DNA of 64,000 nt from Bradyrhizobium sp. AZCC 1721 (GCF_036924715.1 NZ_JAZHSB010000001.1:1355001-1419000); one strand, 5' to 3'. Positions 25,958 to 35,586 are shown, numbered from the stretch's first letter. Program-made: numbers and translations. The notes: generated by a model from the sequence alone, not told the origin.

Positions 25958-26783
25958 ACCCCCCGCCGCGTGCCTGATCGGATGGCCGGCCGCGCATTCG
26001 CGCTCGCCGCTGATCCATCATTACTGGCTGCGCACGCTCGGCATCGAGGGCGGCTACGTCATCGAGGCGGTGCCGCCCGACGAGTTCAAGGATTTCATCT
26101 TCCGCCTGTCGCACCGCGGCTTCGTCGGCGCCAACGTCACCATTCCGCACAAGGAGCGCGCGCTTGCGCTGTCGAAGCCGGACGAGCGCGCCCGCGCAGT
26201 CGGCGCCGCCAACACGCTGTGGTTCGCAGACGGCGAATTGTGCTCGACCAATACCGACGTCGAAGGCTTTATCAACAATCTCGACGCCTGCGCCGGCGGC
26301 TGGGACCAAGCAGAGGATGCACTGGTGCTGGGCGCCGGCGGTTCGTCACGCGCTGTCGTGTTTGGCCTGCGCGAACGCGGCATCAAGCGCATTCATCTCG
26401 TCAATCGCACCATGGCGCGCGCGAGCGCGTTGGCGGATCAGTTCGGCGTGAACGTGTTGCCCGTGGCGTGGGATGCGCTCGGCGATCTCCTGCCGCGCGC
26501 CGGACTTCTGGTGAATACGACCTCGCTCGGCATGAAGGGGCAGCCGCCGCTCGAACTCGATGTCGGCCGGCTGCCGTCACGCGCCGTCGTCGCCGATCTC
26601 GTTTATGTGCCGCTCGACACGCCGCTGCTGACCGCTGCACGCGCGCGCGGGCTGAAGACCGCCGATGGGCTCGGCATGCTCTTGCATCAGGCGGTGCGGG
26701 GATTCGAACTGTGGTTCGGACGGCGCCCCGAGGTGACGCCGGAGCTTCGTGCGCTCGTCGAAGCCGATCTCACGAATACATGA
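25950..26783 (+). CDS. aroE: Shikimate dehydrogenase
   Basis: This 277-residue cytosolic enzyme reduces 3-dehydroshikimate to shikimate with NADPH, step four of the chorismate pathway. The N-terminal substrate domain has GWPAAHSRSPLIHHYWL (Ser binding), the catalytic lysine in NVTIPHKE, NTLW and the catalytic Asp in NTDVEGF. The C-terminal Rossmann domain has VLGAGGSSRAVV and VNRTMARA, the NADP-selecting NR(T) motif; TADGLGMLLHQAVRGFELW ends it. GTG at 25950 is the only usable in-frame start, with a poor ribosome-binding site of its own, so coupling to the short leader frame is plausible. The length is normal for the family. Confidence 0.95.
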   Translation: MPKPPAACLIGWPAAHSRSPLIHHYWLRTLGIEGGYVIEAVPPDEFKDFIFRLSHRGFVGANVTIPHKERALALSKPDERARAVGAANTLWFADGELCSTNTDVEGFINNLDACAGGWDQAEDALVLGAGGSSRAVVFGLRERGIKRIHLVNRTMARASALADQFGVNVLPVAWDALGDLLPRAGLLVNTTSLGMKGQPPLELDVGRLPSRAVVADLVYVPLDTPLLTAARARGLKTADGLGMLLHQAVRGFELWFGRRPEVTPELRALVEADLTNT

Positions 26784-26869
26784 TCGGCTGATCGCGGAAT
26801 CTTGAGCCGGAATTTTTTTGAAAGGCCGGGGTCAATGGCTACGTCAGTGCCACTATTGGAGACCCTAGC

Positions 26870-27496
26870 ATGCCCGTCCGTCATTTTCAGCTCGTTCGCC
26901 CGCTTGTCGCCGTCGCGATGGTGGCGGGCTCCACGCTTTACGCGATCGCCCAGCAGCCACCGACGCCGACGCGCGTCCGCGGCACCATCGAAGCCGTCGA
27001 TGGTGACGTGCTCGCGGTGAAGTCCCGCGGCGGCGACGACGTCAGGCTGCACATGACCGGCGATGTCAACGTCATCGGGATCAGTAAGATCTCGCTGTCC
27101 GACATCAAGGTCGGATCCTTCATTGGCACCACCACAGTGCCGGGACCAGACGGCAGCCAGAACGCGGTGGAAGTGCATGTGTTTCCGGAAGCGATGCGCG
27201 GCACCGGCGAGGGCTCGCGGCCCTATGATCTACGTCCGAACTCCACGATGACCAACGCGACGGTCGCGGATTCCGTGGTCGGCAATGACGGCCACGCCCT
27301 GACGATCAAATACAAAGGCGGCGAGAAGAAAGTCGTGGTCTCTCCAGAGACGCCGGTCGTGACCTACGTTCCCGCCGACAAATCGGACCTCAAGCCCGGC
27401 GCCAAGGTGATCGCCTTCATGAAGAAGCTGCCGGACGGCTCACTCGAGACCAGCCGCGTCAGCGTCGGCCGCGACGGCCTGACCCCGCCGATGTGA
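26870..27496 (+). CDS. Exported hypothetical protein, tandem paralogue A
   Basis: The 208-residue protein has a signal peptide (about residues 1-28, ending in YAIAQ). Beta-rich repeats of the type RVRGTIEAVDGDVLAVKS and KVGSFIGTTTVPGPDGSQNA follow, an OB-like or DUF5666-like pattern. Conserved blocks VEVHVFPEAMRG, RPNSTMTNATVAD, YKGGEKKVVV and VGRDGLTPPM are shared with the next gene. There are no cysteines or catalytic signature. It is probably a periplasmic protein, function unknown. TTGGAGACCC precedes the ATG. It lies 86 bases after aroE but carries its own AT-richer leader. Confidence 0.82.
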   Translation: MPVRHFQLVRPLVAVAMVAGSTLYAIAQQPPTPTRVRGTIEAVDGDVLAVKSRGGDDVRLHMTGDVNVIGISKISLSDIKVGSFIGTTTVPGPDGSQNAVEVHVFPEAMRGTGEGSRPYDLRPNSTMTNATVADSVVGNDGHALTIKYKGGEKKVVVSPETPVVTYVPADKSDLKPGAKVIAFMKKLPDGSLETSRVSVGRDGLTPPM

Positions 27497-27574
27497 GAAG
27501 CCGCATGCTGGAATAGCTACCTCCGTGCGGTGTTTGCATTGAGTTGGGCGCCAATATATCTCGGGAGGAACACC

Positions 27575-28201
27575 ATGCTGAAATCTTCTTCATGGCCGCG
27601 CGGGTTTGCGGCCTCGCTGGGCCTTGTCGCGCTGTTTGCCGCGGAGGCCTGGGCACAGCAGCCACCGACGGTGCGCATTCGCGGCACCATCGAGGCCATC
27701 GACGGGTCCATGCTATCGGTCAAGTCGCGCGAGGGCGCCGACATGAAGGTCCGTCTCACCGACAATGTCGCCGTGTTCGGCGTGGCCAAGACCGCGCTGT
27801 CCGAGATCAAGGAAGGCTCCTACATCGGCGTCACCGGCATGCCGGAGCCGGACGGCACCCAGAAAGCGGTCGCGGTGCATATTTTTCCGGAGAACCAGCG
27901 CGGCGCGGCCGAAGGTTTTCGGCCGTGGGATCAACGCCCGAACTCGACCATGACCAACGCCACCGTCGCCCAGACGGTGAAGGGCACCGATGGTCAGAAT
28001 ATCTTGGTCAAATACAAAGACGGCGAAAAGAAAGTCGTGGTGCCGCCGGATACGCCGATCGTCACCTTCGTCGCCGGCGACAAGTCCGAGCTGAAGCCGG
28101 GCGCCAAGATCATCATCTTCGGCGCGGTGAAGAAGGACGACGGCACGCTGGAAGCCGCGCGCGTCAATGTCGGCCGCGACGGGATCACACCGCCGATGTG
28201 A
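27575..28201 (+). CDS. Exported hypothetical protein, tandem paralogue B
   Basis: The 208-residue protein has the same length and layout as the preceding gene, from which it probably arose by duplication. The signal peptide (about 1-28, ending in EAWAQ) is followed by RIRGTIEAIDGSMLSVKS, EIKEGSYIGVTGMPEPDGTQ, VHIFPENQRG, RPNSTMTNATVAQ, YKDGEKKVVVPP and VGRDGITPPM. By eye roughly half the mature residues are identical to paralogue A. A strong GGGAGGA site is placed six bases before the ATG. The two genes are 78 bases apart and may form one unit. Function unknown. Confidence 0.82.
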   Translation: MLKSSSWPRGFAASLGLVALFAAEAWAQQPPTVRIRGTIEAIDGSMLSVKSREGADMKVRLTDNVAVFGVAKTALSEIKEGSYIGVTGMPEPDGTQKAVAVHIFPENQRGAAEGFRPWDQRPNSTMTNATVAQTVKGTDGQNILVKYKDGEKKVVVPPDTPIVTFVAGDKSELKPGAKIIIFGAVKKDDGTLEAARVNVGRDGITPPM

Positions 28202-28223
28202 TCGCCCGCAAATCTCTCAACGG

Positions 28224-28343
28224 GTCGTCCCCGCGAACGCGGGGACCCATAACCACTAATGTTAGTTGTTAGAGAAAGCTGGGCTCCAGCGCTGCGCATC
28301 ACAAACATCGGTGGTTATGGGTCCCTGCGTTCGCAGGGACGAC
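28224..28343. repeat. GTCGTCCC inverted repeat, copy 3
   Basis: GTCGTCCCCGCGAACGCGGG and GGACCCATAACCAC at the left face GTGGTTATGGGTCCCTGCG and GCAGGGACGAC at the right. It lies between convergent genes. Confidence 0.8.
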
Positions 28344-28371
28344 GTATGGAGGCACTCGCACGAACAGCGTC

Positions 28372-29508
28372 TCACACCGCCAGTACGCGATCGTCGATCT
28401 CGGCAATCGTATTGACGCCGCACAGCCCCATCGTGGTGAGCATTTCCTTAGCCAGGATGTCGAGCGCCTTGGCGACGCCGGCTTCGCCGCCGGCCCCTAG
28501 GCCATAGGCATAGGCGCGGCCGATCATGCATGATTTGGCGCCGAGCGCGAGCGCGCGCACCACGTCCTGGCCGGAGCGGATGCCGCCGTCGAACATGATT
28601 TCCATCTTCGAGCCGATGGTATCGACGATTTCGGGCAGCACCTCGATCGAGGACGGCGCGCCGTCGAGCTGGCGGCCGCCATGGTTGGAAACCACAATCG
28701 CCTGCGCGCCGGTCTTGGCCGCGATTTCGGCGTCCTCGACGTCGAGAATGCCTTTGAGGATCAGCTTGCCCGGCCAGATCGAGCGAATCCAGTCGATGTC
28801 CTTCCAGTTCAGCGAGGTATCGAATTGCGACGCGGTCCACTCCGAGAGTTTGGTGAGATCCTCGGTGCCTTTGACGTGGCCGACAATGTTGCCGAAGGTG
28901 CGGCGCTTGCCGCGCAGCACGCCCGCGACCCATGACGGCTTGCTGGCGAAATCGATCAGCTTCGACAGCGACCATTCCGGCGGCACCGTCATGCCGTTCT
29001 TGATATCCTGATGGCGCTGGCCGATCACCTGCAAATCGACGGTCAGCACCAGCGCCGAGCATTTCGCCGCAATGGCGCGCTCGATCAGCGATTTGATGAA
29101 GCCGCGGTCCTTCATCACGTAGAGTTGGAACCAGAACGGCTTGTCGACGCTAGCTGCGATATCCTCGATCGAGCAGATCGACATTGTGCTTTGGGTGAAG
29201 GGAATGCCGGCGGCCTGCGCGGCGCGGCAGGCATGAATCTCGCCGTCGCCATGCTGCATGCCGAGCAGGCCGACCGGGGCAAGAATCAAGGGCATCGCGG
29301 CCGGCTCGCCGAGGATCGTCGTGGAGAGATCGCGCTTGGAGACATCGACCAGGATGCGCTGGCGGAACTTGATCTGCTGCAGATCCTCCGAATTGGCCCG
29401 CAGCGTGTCCTCGGTGTAGGAGCCGCGGTCGACGTAGTCGAAAAACGCCTTGGGAACCCTGCGCTTGTGCAACTGGCGCAGATCCTCAATGCAGGTGATA
29501 TGCTTCAT
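28372..29508 (-). CDS. lldD: FMN-dependent alpha-hydroxy-acid dehydrogenase (L-lactate dehydrogenase type)
   Basis: The 378-residue flavoenzyme folds as a TIM barrel binding FMN. Visible motifs are FDYVDRGSYTE at the N-terminus, APVGLLGMQHGDGE (FMN contact), WFQLYVMKDR, LVLTVDLQV with the substrate-proximal Asp/Tyr region, and the signature SNHGGRQLDG containing the catalytic His and Arg. IMFDGGIRSGQD binds the FMN phosphate. It oxidises L-lactate or a related 2-hydroxy acid and passes electrons to the quinone pool. A mandelate- or glycolate-type substrate cannot be excluded. There is no lactate permease or regulator next to it. The ATG at 29508 matches the family start (MKHITCIEDL). Confidence 0.92.
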   Translation of the reverse strand: MKHITCIEDLRQLHKRRVPKAFFDYVDRGSYTEDTLRANSEDLQQIKFRQRILVDVSKRDLSTTILGEPAAMPLILAPVGLLGMQHGDGEIHACRAAQAAGIPFTQSTMSICSIEDIAASVDKPFWFQLYVMKDRGFIKSLIERAIAAKCSALVLTVDLQVIGQRHQDIKNGMTVPPEWSLSKLIDFASKPSWVAGVLRGKRRTFGNIVGHVKGTEDLTKLSEWTASQFDTSLNWKDIDWIRSIWPGKLILKGILDVEDAEIAAKTGAQAIVVSNHGGRQLDGAPSSIEVLPEIVDTIGSKMEIMFDGGIRSGQDVVRALALGAKSCMIGRAYAYGLGAGGEAGVAKALDILAKEMLTTMGLCGVNTIAEIDDRVLAV

Positions 29509-29529
29509 GGACGTCCCGGCCCTTCTTGA

Positions 29530-29790
<261 letters not shown>

Positions 29791-29827
29791 GCCGGTAGGC
29801 CGATCGCTGCCTGGCGTGAATATCCAG

Positions 29828-29846
29828 ATATAACAAATAGTTATAT
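29828..29846. promoter_or_regulatory. AT-rich inverted repeat upstream of glmM
   Basis: ATATAAC and GTTATAT form perfect 7-base arms around AAATA in a strongly AT-rich stretch (29820-29905), unusual in this GC-rich region. It is a candidate operator or promoter zone for glmM, which starts 155 bases downstream. Confidence 0.4.
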
Positions 29847-30000
29847 TGCCTTTTGGCCGCTAATGGCCGTAATGATTCATCATATTTTTTGAAGCCATTT
29901 TAGCGGGCGAAGGATTATAACCCCCTGCACGCTACGATGGAGGCGTTCGGGATTCGTGGCCGCAAGGCCTTGAAGAAGTCCCGGAAAGGCTGGGGGTCAC

Positions 30001-31347
30001 ATGAGCCGCAAATATTTCGGTACCGACGGAATTCGGGGCCGCGCCAATGGTTTGATCACGCCGGAGCTCGCGCTCAAGGTGGGGCAGGCGGCCGGCCTGG
30101 TGTTTCAGCGTGGCGATCACCGCCACCGCGTCGTCATCGGCAAGGATACGCGGCTCTCCGGCTATATGATCGAATACGCCATGGTGGCCGGATTTACCTC
30201 GGTCGGCATGGACGTGCTGCTGCTCGGCCCAATGCCGACGCCGGCGGTCGCGATGCTGACCAAGTCGATGCGCGCCGATCTCGGCGTGATGATTTCAGCG
30301 TCGCACAATCTGTTCGAGGACAACGGCATCAAGCTGTTCGGTCCGCAAGGCTTCAAACTGTCCGACGACGTCGAAAGGCAGATCGAGCAATTGCTCGACG
30401 AGCCGATCGACCGCCGCTTGGCGCAGAGCGCGAGTCTCGGGCGCGCCCGCCGTATCGACGGCGTCCACGACCGCTATATCGAATTCGCCAAGCGCACGTT
30501 GCCGCGCGAGCTCTCGCTCGACGGCCTGCGCGTCGTGATCGATTGCGCGCACGGCGCGGCCTACAAGGTGGTGCCGGAAGCGCTGTGGGAATTGGGCGCC
30601 GACGTCATCGCGATCGGCGTCGAACCCGATGGCTTCAACATCAACAAGGAGTGCGGCTCGACCTCACCGGAGGCGCTCGCCAAGAAGGTGCGCGAGATGC
30701 GCGCCGATATCGGCATTGCGCTCGATGGCGACGCCGACCGCGTCATCCTGGTCGACGAGCGCGGCCACGTCGTCGACGGCGACCAGTTGCTCGCCGTGAT
30801 CGCGCAAAGCTGGAAGGAAGACGGCCGTCTCGCCAAGCCCGGCATCGTCGCTACCGTGATGTCGAATCTCGGGCTTGAGCGCTTCCTCGAGGGGCAGGGC
30901 CTCGGCATGGTGCGCACGCCGGTCGGCGACCGCTACGTGCTCGAGCAGATGCTGTCGCAGGGCTACAATCTCGGCGGCGAGCCATCGGGCCATATCATCC
31001 TCTCCGACTACGCCACGACAGGCGACGGCTTCGTCGCAGCGCTGCAGGTGCTGGCCGTGGTGCAAAAGCTTCGCCGCCCGGTGTCGGAGGTCTGCCATCG
31101 CTTCGATCCGCTGCCGCAGATCCTGAAGAACGTACGCTACCGATCCGGCAAGCCGCTCGACCACGCCGAGGTGAAATCGGCGATCATGGACGGCGAGAAT
31201 CGCCTCAACGGCCACGGCCGGCTGCTGGTGCGTTCGTCCGGCACCGAGCCTGTCATCCGCGTGATGGGCGAGGGCGACGACCGGCTCCTGGTCGAGGAAG
31301 TCGTCGACCAGATCGTCAACGCGCTCGGCCACGCCGCCGCGGCATAA
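30001..31347 (+). CDS. glmM: Phosphoglucosamine mutase
   Basis: This 448-residue cytosolic enzyme converts glucosamine-6-phosphate to glucosamine-1-phosphate for UDP-GlcNAc, peptidoglycan and lipopolysaccharide synthesis. It starts [13 protein letters not shown]. The phosphorylated serine is S101 in MISASHN. The metal-binding loop is DGDADR (242-247). The sugar-binding loop GGEPSGHI and the phosphate-binding [12 protein letters not shown] complete the four-domain alpha-D-phosphohexomutase plan. The residue after SASHN is Leu, where Pro is usual in the superfamily. Its length matches the family. In many alphaproteobacteria ftsH lies directly upstream, but not here. Confidence 0.97.
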   Translation: MSRKYFGTDGIRGRANGLITPELALKVGQAAGLVFQRGDHRHRVVIGKDTRLSGYMIEYAMVAGFTSVGMDVLLLGPMPTPAVAMLTKSMRADLGVMISASHNLFEDNGIKLFGPQGFKLSDDVERQIEQLLDEPIDRRLAQSASLGRARRIDGVHDRYIEFAKRTLPRELSLDGLRVVIDCAHGAAYKVVPEALWELGADVIAIGVEPDGFNINKECGSTSPEALAKKVREMRADIGIALDGDADRVILVDERGHVVDGDQLLAVIAQSWKEDGRLAKPGIVATVMSNLGLERFLEGQGLGMVRTPVGDRYVLEQMLSQGYNLGGEPSGHIILSDYATTGDGFVAALQVLAVVQKLRRPVSEVCHRFDPLPQILKNVRYRSGKPLDHAEVKSAIMDGENRLNGHGRLLVRSSGTEPVIRVMGEGDDRLLVEEVVDQIVNALGHAAAA

Positions 31348-31492
31348 GCACGCTTTATCCAAAGGACGCGCGATTGCTGATCGGCGGTGCGCAGGAGCGC
31401 ATCGCAGCTATCGGCTATTGCTGCTGGTCGCAACCGGGCGGGCGACGTAAAACGCGGCATTGCGTCAGCGAATCCTTTTCGGGAATGCGCCG

Positions 31493-32752
31493 TTGAACAA
31501 GCCCGTCATCGTAACTGAGGAAACCGCGACCGCGCCGGTGGTCGTGCCGGACGCGGCGCCGGGGCTCGCTGCGAAAGCGGCCGTGGCGGGGCCGGCGTAT
31601 GTCGTGCTGGCCGGCATCAGCTTCTCGCATTTCCTCAACGACACCATGCAGTCGTTGATCGCCTCGGTCTATCCGATCCTGAAGGATGCTTACGCGCTCG
31701 ACTACGCGCAGATCGGCATGATCACGCTGGCGTTCCAGTTCACCGCGTCGCTGCTGCAGCCCGTCGTCGGGCACTTCACCGACAAGAAGGCGCAGCCGTT
31801 CTCGCTTGCGATCGGCATGGGCTTTACGTTTTTCGGCTTGCTGTTGCTCAGCGTCGCGCATCTCTATCCGATCATCCTGATCGCGGCGGCGCTGGTCGGA
31901 CTGGGGTCTGCGGTGTTTCACCCGGAGTCGGCACGGATTGCGCGCCTGGCGTCCGGCGGGCGCTACGGCTTCGCGCAATCGGTGTTTCAGCTTGGCGGCA
32001 GTTTCGGCACGTCGATGGGACCGGTGCTGGCGGCGCTGATCGTGGTACCGTTCGGCCAGCCCTCGATCGCCTGGTTCTCGTCGATCGCGTTTCTGGCGAT
32101 CGTGATCCTTTGGCGGATCGGCGTCTGGTACAAGCCGCAGATCACGACGAAGAAAACGGCGGAGGTAGAACGTCATCCGGACCTGCCGGATTCCCGGCGC
32201 GTCAGAATCGCGCTCGCAGTGCTGGTTGCGCTGTTGTTCTCGAAGCAGCTCTATGTGTCGAGCCTGTCGAGCTATTACATCTTCTATCTGATCGAAAAGT
32301 TTCAGGTGTCGACGCAGGCAGCCCAGCTCTACCTGTTCCTGTTTCTTGCCGCCAATGCGGTGGGCGCATTTTTCGGCGGGCCGCTCGGAGATCGCTTCGG
32401 GCGCAAATACGTGATCTGGTTCTCGATCCTCGGCGCGCTGCCGTTCACGCTGGCGCTGCCCTATGCCGGCCTCGTCGGCAGCGCGGTGCTGACGGTGATC
32501 ATCGGCTTGATCATTTCGTCAGCGACGTCGTCGATCATCGTGTTCGCGCAAGAACTGATGCCGCATCGCTTCGGGATGATCTCCGGCGTGTTCTTCGGCG
32601 TCGCCTTCGGCATCGGCGGACTTGGCGCGGCGGTGCTCGGCAAGCTTGCCGACCACACCGGCATCGCCTTCGTCTATCACCTCTGCGCATTCCTGCCCGC
32701 GCTCGGCCTGCTCGCAGTGTTCTTGCCTAAGATGCCGAAGCACGCGCGCTGA
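31493..32752 (+). CDS. MFS transporter, fosmidomycin-resistance (Fsr) type
   Basis: The 419-residue inner-membrane protein has twelve predicted transmembrane segments in two halves of six, with a basic central loop (KPQITTKKTAEVERH). The first helix carries SFSHFLNDTMQSLIASVYP, the block that marks the Fsr family of drug exporters. LGSAVFHPESARIARLASGG and GPLGDRFGRKYVI are the later conserved loops; the second is an MFS motif A. It probably exports a small toxic compound. The start is unclear: the TTG at 31493 (MNKPVIV) is used, with GGGAA upstream; another TTG lies at 31460 and no ATG is available before the first helix. Confidence 0.88.
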   Translation: MNKPVIVTEETATAPVVVPDAAPGLAAKAAVAGPAYVVLAGISFSHFLNDTMQSLIASVYPILKDAYALDYAQIGMITLAFQFTASLLQPVVGHFTDKKAQPFSLAIGMGFTFFGLLLLSVAHLYPIILIAAALVGLGSAVFHPESARIARLASGGRYGFAQSVFQLGGSFGTSMGPVLAALIVVPFGQPSIAWFSSIAFLAIVILWRIGVWYKPQITTKKTAEVERHPDLPDSRRVRIALAVLVALLFSKQLYVSSLSSYYIFYLIEKFQVSTQAAQLYLFLFLAANAVGAFFGGPLGDRFGRKYVIWFSILGALPFTLALPYAGLVGSAVLTVIIGLIISSATSSIIVFAQELMPHRFGMISGVFFGVAFGIGGLGAAVLGKLADHTGIAFVYHLCAFLPALGLLAVFLPKMPKHAR

Positions 32753-33045
32753 CGCGTTTGCGCGAGGCGAGGGCGGAAGCTCGCTACATCAACAAATTCT
32801 TAACGGTGCGGTGGCGCGGATTCTTCTCAATACATCGTTAGGACGTATGGCGGTTTCGCCCATTATTATTCGTGTTGCAAACGTATCGAGACTCGTGTCG
32901 CAAACAGCGCGGGGAAAAAGTCAGAGATTGTCAACCTTAAAAATTAGGGTTAAGCGCCGTTTAAGCATTTAATGCCATCGTCCGTCCGTGGATTTTTGAA
33001 GTGGGGCCTTTTGCAGTCAGCCTCACCGGACAAAAGGACGAGCCC

Positions 33046-33876
33046 ATGCGTAGCGTTAAGTCTTTCATTGCCGCCGGTGCGGCCACTTTGTTGTCCCAGG
33101 CGGCGTTTGCCGCCGACATGGCGATTGCGCCGCCTCCTTATGCTCCGGCCCCGGTGGTCGAGGATTTCGGCGGCTGGTATCTGCGCGGCGACATCGGCAT
33201 GACCAATCAGAGCGCGAAGAGAATTGACAGCTTGACTGCGCAGACCTTTCCAACGACGACCGTGGGTCTAGGCTTCGACAGCTCGATGCTATTCGACCTC
33301 GGTGTCGGCTATCGCTTCAACAACTGGTTCCGTGCGGACGTGATCGGCCAATACCGCGGTCGCGCCAACCTCCACGGCTCGGACACGGTCGTCCTCGGGC
33401 CCGACGACATCGGAGTCAATAACTACACCGGCAGCAAATCCGAGTGGGTTGTCATGGCGAATGCCTATGTCGACCTCGGAACCTGGTGGTGCATCACGCC
33501 GTTCATCGGCGCCGGTGTCGGTGGGTCGTACAACAAGCTCAGCGGCTTCCGCGACGACGGCGTTCGCTACACCGCAGGCGCCCTGTCGAACAGCGTTACC
33601 TACTTCGCCGACAATGGGAAGTGGAATTTGGCCTGGGCGGCCCATGCCGGTCTAGCCTACAAGGTCAGTCCAGCGTTTACCGTCGAACTCGCCTACAGCT
33701 ACATGAATCTCGGCGATGCAGCCCCCGGCAACTACCGCGCGTTCGACAACAGCATCTCAGGTGCATCGTCGATCAAGATCAAGGACATCACATCGCATGA
33801 CGTCAAGCTCGGCGTGCGTTGGGATCTGACCAGCCCGGAGGTCTACGCGCCGCCGCCGTTGATCCGCAAAGGTTAA
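33046..33876 (+). CDS. Outer-membrane beta-barrel protein (Omp25/Omp31-like)
   Basis: The 276-residue protein has a signal peptide ending AAFAADM, then a Pro-rich spacer APPPYAPAPV. An eight-strand OmpA-like barrel follows: GWYLRGDIG, FDLGVGYRFNNWFRADVIGQYRG, WVVMANAYVDLG, TPFIGAGVGG, AWAAHAGLAYKVSPAFTVELAYSY and a last strand DVKLGVRWDL. Many alternating aromatic residues support the barrel. Such proteins are abundant surface proteins in rhizobia and brucellae. It continues past the last strand with YAPPPLIRKG, so the barrel does not end in the usual terminal Phe. A 290-base AT-richer leader with no other gene precedes it, and a terminator follows. Confidence 0.88.
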   Translation: MRSVKSFIAAGAATLLSQAAFAADMAIAPPPYAPAPVVEDFGGWYLRGDIGMTNQSAKRIDSLTAQTFPTTTVGLGFDSSMLFDLGVGYRFNNWFRADVIGQYRGRANLHGSDTVVLGPDDIGVNNYTGSKSEWVVMANAYVDLGTWWCITPFIGAGVGGSYNKLSGFRDDGVRYTAGALSNSVTYFADNGKWNLAWAAHAGLAYKVSPAFTVELAYSYMNLGDAAPGNYRAFDNSISGASSIKIKDITSHDVKLGVRWDLTSPEVYAPPPLIRKG

Positions 33877-33904
33877 TCGCGACCTTCATTCGTTAACGTT
33901 TGCA

Positions 33905-33940
33905 GACGGCGCGGGAGCTCTTCCCGCGCCGTTTGCTTTT
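33905..33940 (+). terminator. Rho-independent terminator after the first barrel gene
   Basis: ACGGCGCGGGA / TCCCGCGCCGT stem with a short AGCTCT-type loop, followed by TTGCTTTT. It lies 28 bases after the stop codon. Confidence 0.88.
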
Positions 33941-34088
33941 GACGGATCGCGATGCAGAGCTGCGACCGCGAAAAATGTTTGCCTGCTTTCCGGCGAGATT
34001 GCGCCAATCGGAAGGCGCAACAACCATTGGTTAAGGTTAACAGGCGATGATCAGCGCCAAGTTCAGAGTTTTCCGATGGAGCGTTGCG

Positions 34089-34904
34089 ATGCGTCGTTTT
34101 TTGTTGATGGCGGGGATGTGTGGAGCGGTAAGCGGTGCGCAGGCGGCTGACCTGCCGTTTCTCCGCGGTGGTTTCACCGACGGGCTGAGCACCAGCACAG
34201 TGAACTGGCAAGGCGGCTACATCGGTGGACACGCCGCCTATGGCACCTCAGACATGAATTTCGCAGGTTCGACGAGGACCATCGCGGCGCGCCTCATGGA
34301 CGGCCTTGAGATGGAGCAGGTCCAGCAAATATCCCAGTGGCCGGTCATGGGAAAGGTTTCCGCCCACGGAGAGGGGTTTGGCGGATTCGTCGGTTACAAT
34401 TTCCAGTGGACCGACGTCGTCGTGGGCGTTGAATTGAATTACACGCACGGCAAGTTCGGCGGTTCGCAGACCGGCAGCATGTCGCGGTTCTTTACGCTTC
34501 CTTCCGGGTACACGGTTGGCGCGACCTATCAAGGGACTGCGCAGATGAATATTTCCGACATGGGAACGCTTCGGGTCCGCGGCGGCTACGCGTGCGGTTC
34601 GTTTCTCCCTTATATGTTTGCCGGCATAGCGCTAGGGCAGGCCGATATCATTCGCACCGCCCGTGTTTTCGGAACTCAGGTCAATCCGGCTGCCGCGCCA
34701 GGCTTTCAGAACGTGCCGTTCGATATCAGCGCAACCGACGCCCAGTATAGCCACTTGATCTACGGCTATTCGTTCGGTCTCGGCACCGAAATAATGCTGA
34801 TATCGAATCTGTTCATGCGCGCGGAATGGGAATACGTGCGCTTTGCCACTTCGGTTGACACCAGCATCAACACGGTGCGGGCCGGCCTCGGCTATAAATT
34901 CTGA
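34089..34904 (+). CDS. Porin-family outer-membrane beta-barrel protein
   Basis: The 271-residue protein has a signal peptide (MRRFLLMAGMCGAVSGAQAA) and a mature start DLPFLRGG, the usual beginning of Omp25/31-like proteins. NWQGGYIGGHAAYG opens the barrel, FGGFVGYNFQWTDVVVGVELNYTHG and LRVRGGYACGSFLPYMFAGIALG follow, and the protein ends VRAGLGYKF with the terminal Phe required for outer-membrane insertion. A helical or loop insertion lies between strands 1 and 2 (about 55-90). It is a paralogue in fold, not in close sequence, of the preceding gene. TGGAG lies before the ATG at 34089; an ATG at 34047 would precede the signal peptide. Confidence 0.88.
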   Translation: MRRFLLMAGMCGAVSGAQAADLPFLRGGFTDGLSTSTVNWQGGYIGGHAAYGTSDMNFAGSTRTIAARLMDGLEMEQVQQISQWPVMGKVSAHGEGFGGFVGYNFQWTDVVVGVELNYTHGKFGGSQTGSMSRFFTLPSGYTVGATYQGTAQMNISDMGTLRVRGGYACGSFLPYMFAGIALGQADIIRTARVFGTQVNPAAAPGFQNVPFDISATDAQYSHLIYGYSFGLGTEIMLISNLFMRAEWEYVRFATSVDTSINTVRAGLGYKF

Positions 34905-34978
34905 CTTGCGGCGCCGGTCAGGCGCCGTTGACAGAATTGCCGCCGCCTGTTGCACTATCGCCCTAACGAGGGCGGCGC

Positions 34979-35569
34979 ATGAAGGTCTACGGCGATACCA
35001 ATTCCGGCAATTGCCTGAAGGTGAAGTGGGTATGCGACCATCTCGCGCTGCCCTACGCCTGGATGGCGGTCGATACGCTCAAGGGCGAGACGCGGACGGC
35101 GGAATTTCTCAAGCGCAATGGCGCCGGCCAGGTGCCGACGATCGAACTCGACGACGGCCGCACGCTGGCGCAATCCAACGCCATCATCCGCTATCTCGCC
35201 CGCGGTTCTCGTCTCATTCCGCAGGATGCGTTCGCGGAAGCGAAGATGGACGAGTGGCTGTTCTGGGAACAATACAGTCACGAGCCCTACATCGCCGTCT
35301 GCCGCTTCCAGATGTTCTACCTGAAGAAGCCGGCCTCCGATCTCGATCCTGAAAAGGTCAAGCGCGGCTATGCGGCGCTGGCGCGGATGGAGCACCAGCT
35401 TGCGCTGACGCCGTTCCTGGTCGGCGACACCATCACGCTCGCCGACGTATCGCTACTGGCCTATACCCGCGTGGCGCACGAAGGCGGCTTCCATCTCGAC
35501 GGCTACGCCGCAGTGCGCCGCTGGATCGGCGAGACCGAAAAACTCCTCGCCCTTGCGCCGGCGCGGTGA
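34979..35569 (+). CDS. Glutathione S-transferase family protein
   Basis: The 196-residue cytosolic protein has the N-terminal thioredoxin fold MKVYGDTNSGNCLKVKWVCDH, with Ser/Asn-Cys at the active-site turn. AGQVPTIE gives the cis-Pro and QSNAIIRYLA the glutathione contact. The C-terminal helical domain contains ITLADVSLLAYTRVA. It differs clearly from the GST at 16461, so the two are separate subfamilies. CGAGGGCGGCGC just before the ATG provides a ribosome-binding site. It overlaps (GTGA) or nearly touches the next gene and is probably transcribed with it. Substrate unknown. Confidence 0.9.
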   Translation: MKVYGDTNSGNCLKVKWVCDHLALPYAWMAVDTLKGETRTAEFLKRNGAGQVPTIELDDGRTLAQSNAIIRYLARGSRLIPQDAFAEAKMDEWLFWEQYSHEPYIAVCRFQMFYLKKPASDLDPEKVKRGYAALARMEHQLALTPFLVGDTITLADVSLLAYTRVAHEGGFHLDGYAAVRRWIGETEKLLALAPAR

Positions 35570-35586
35570 CTTCACCGGAACGCATC

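Noticed and set aside
34909-34927. CGGCGCC-GGTCA-GGCGCCG stem after the second beta-barrel gene
   Set aside because: No T-run follows and the GST gene starts 50 bases on, so a terminator call is not supported.
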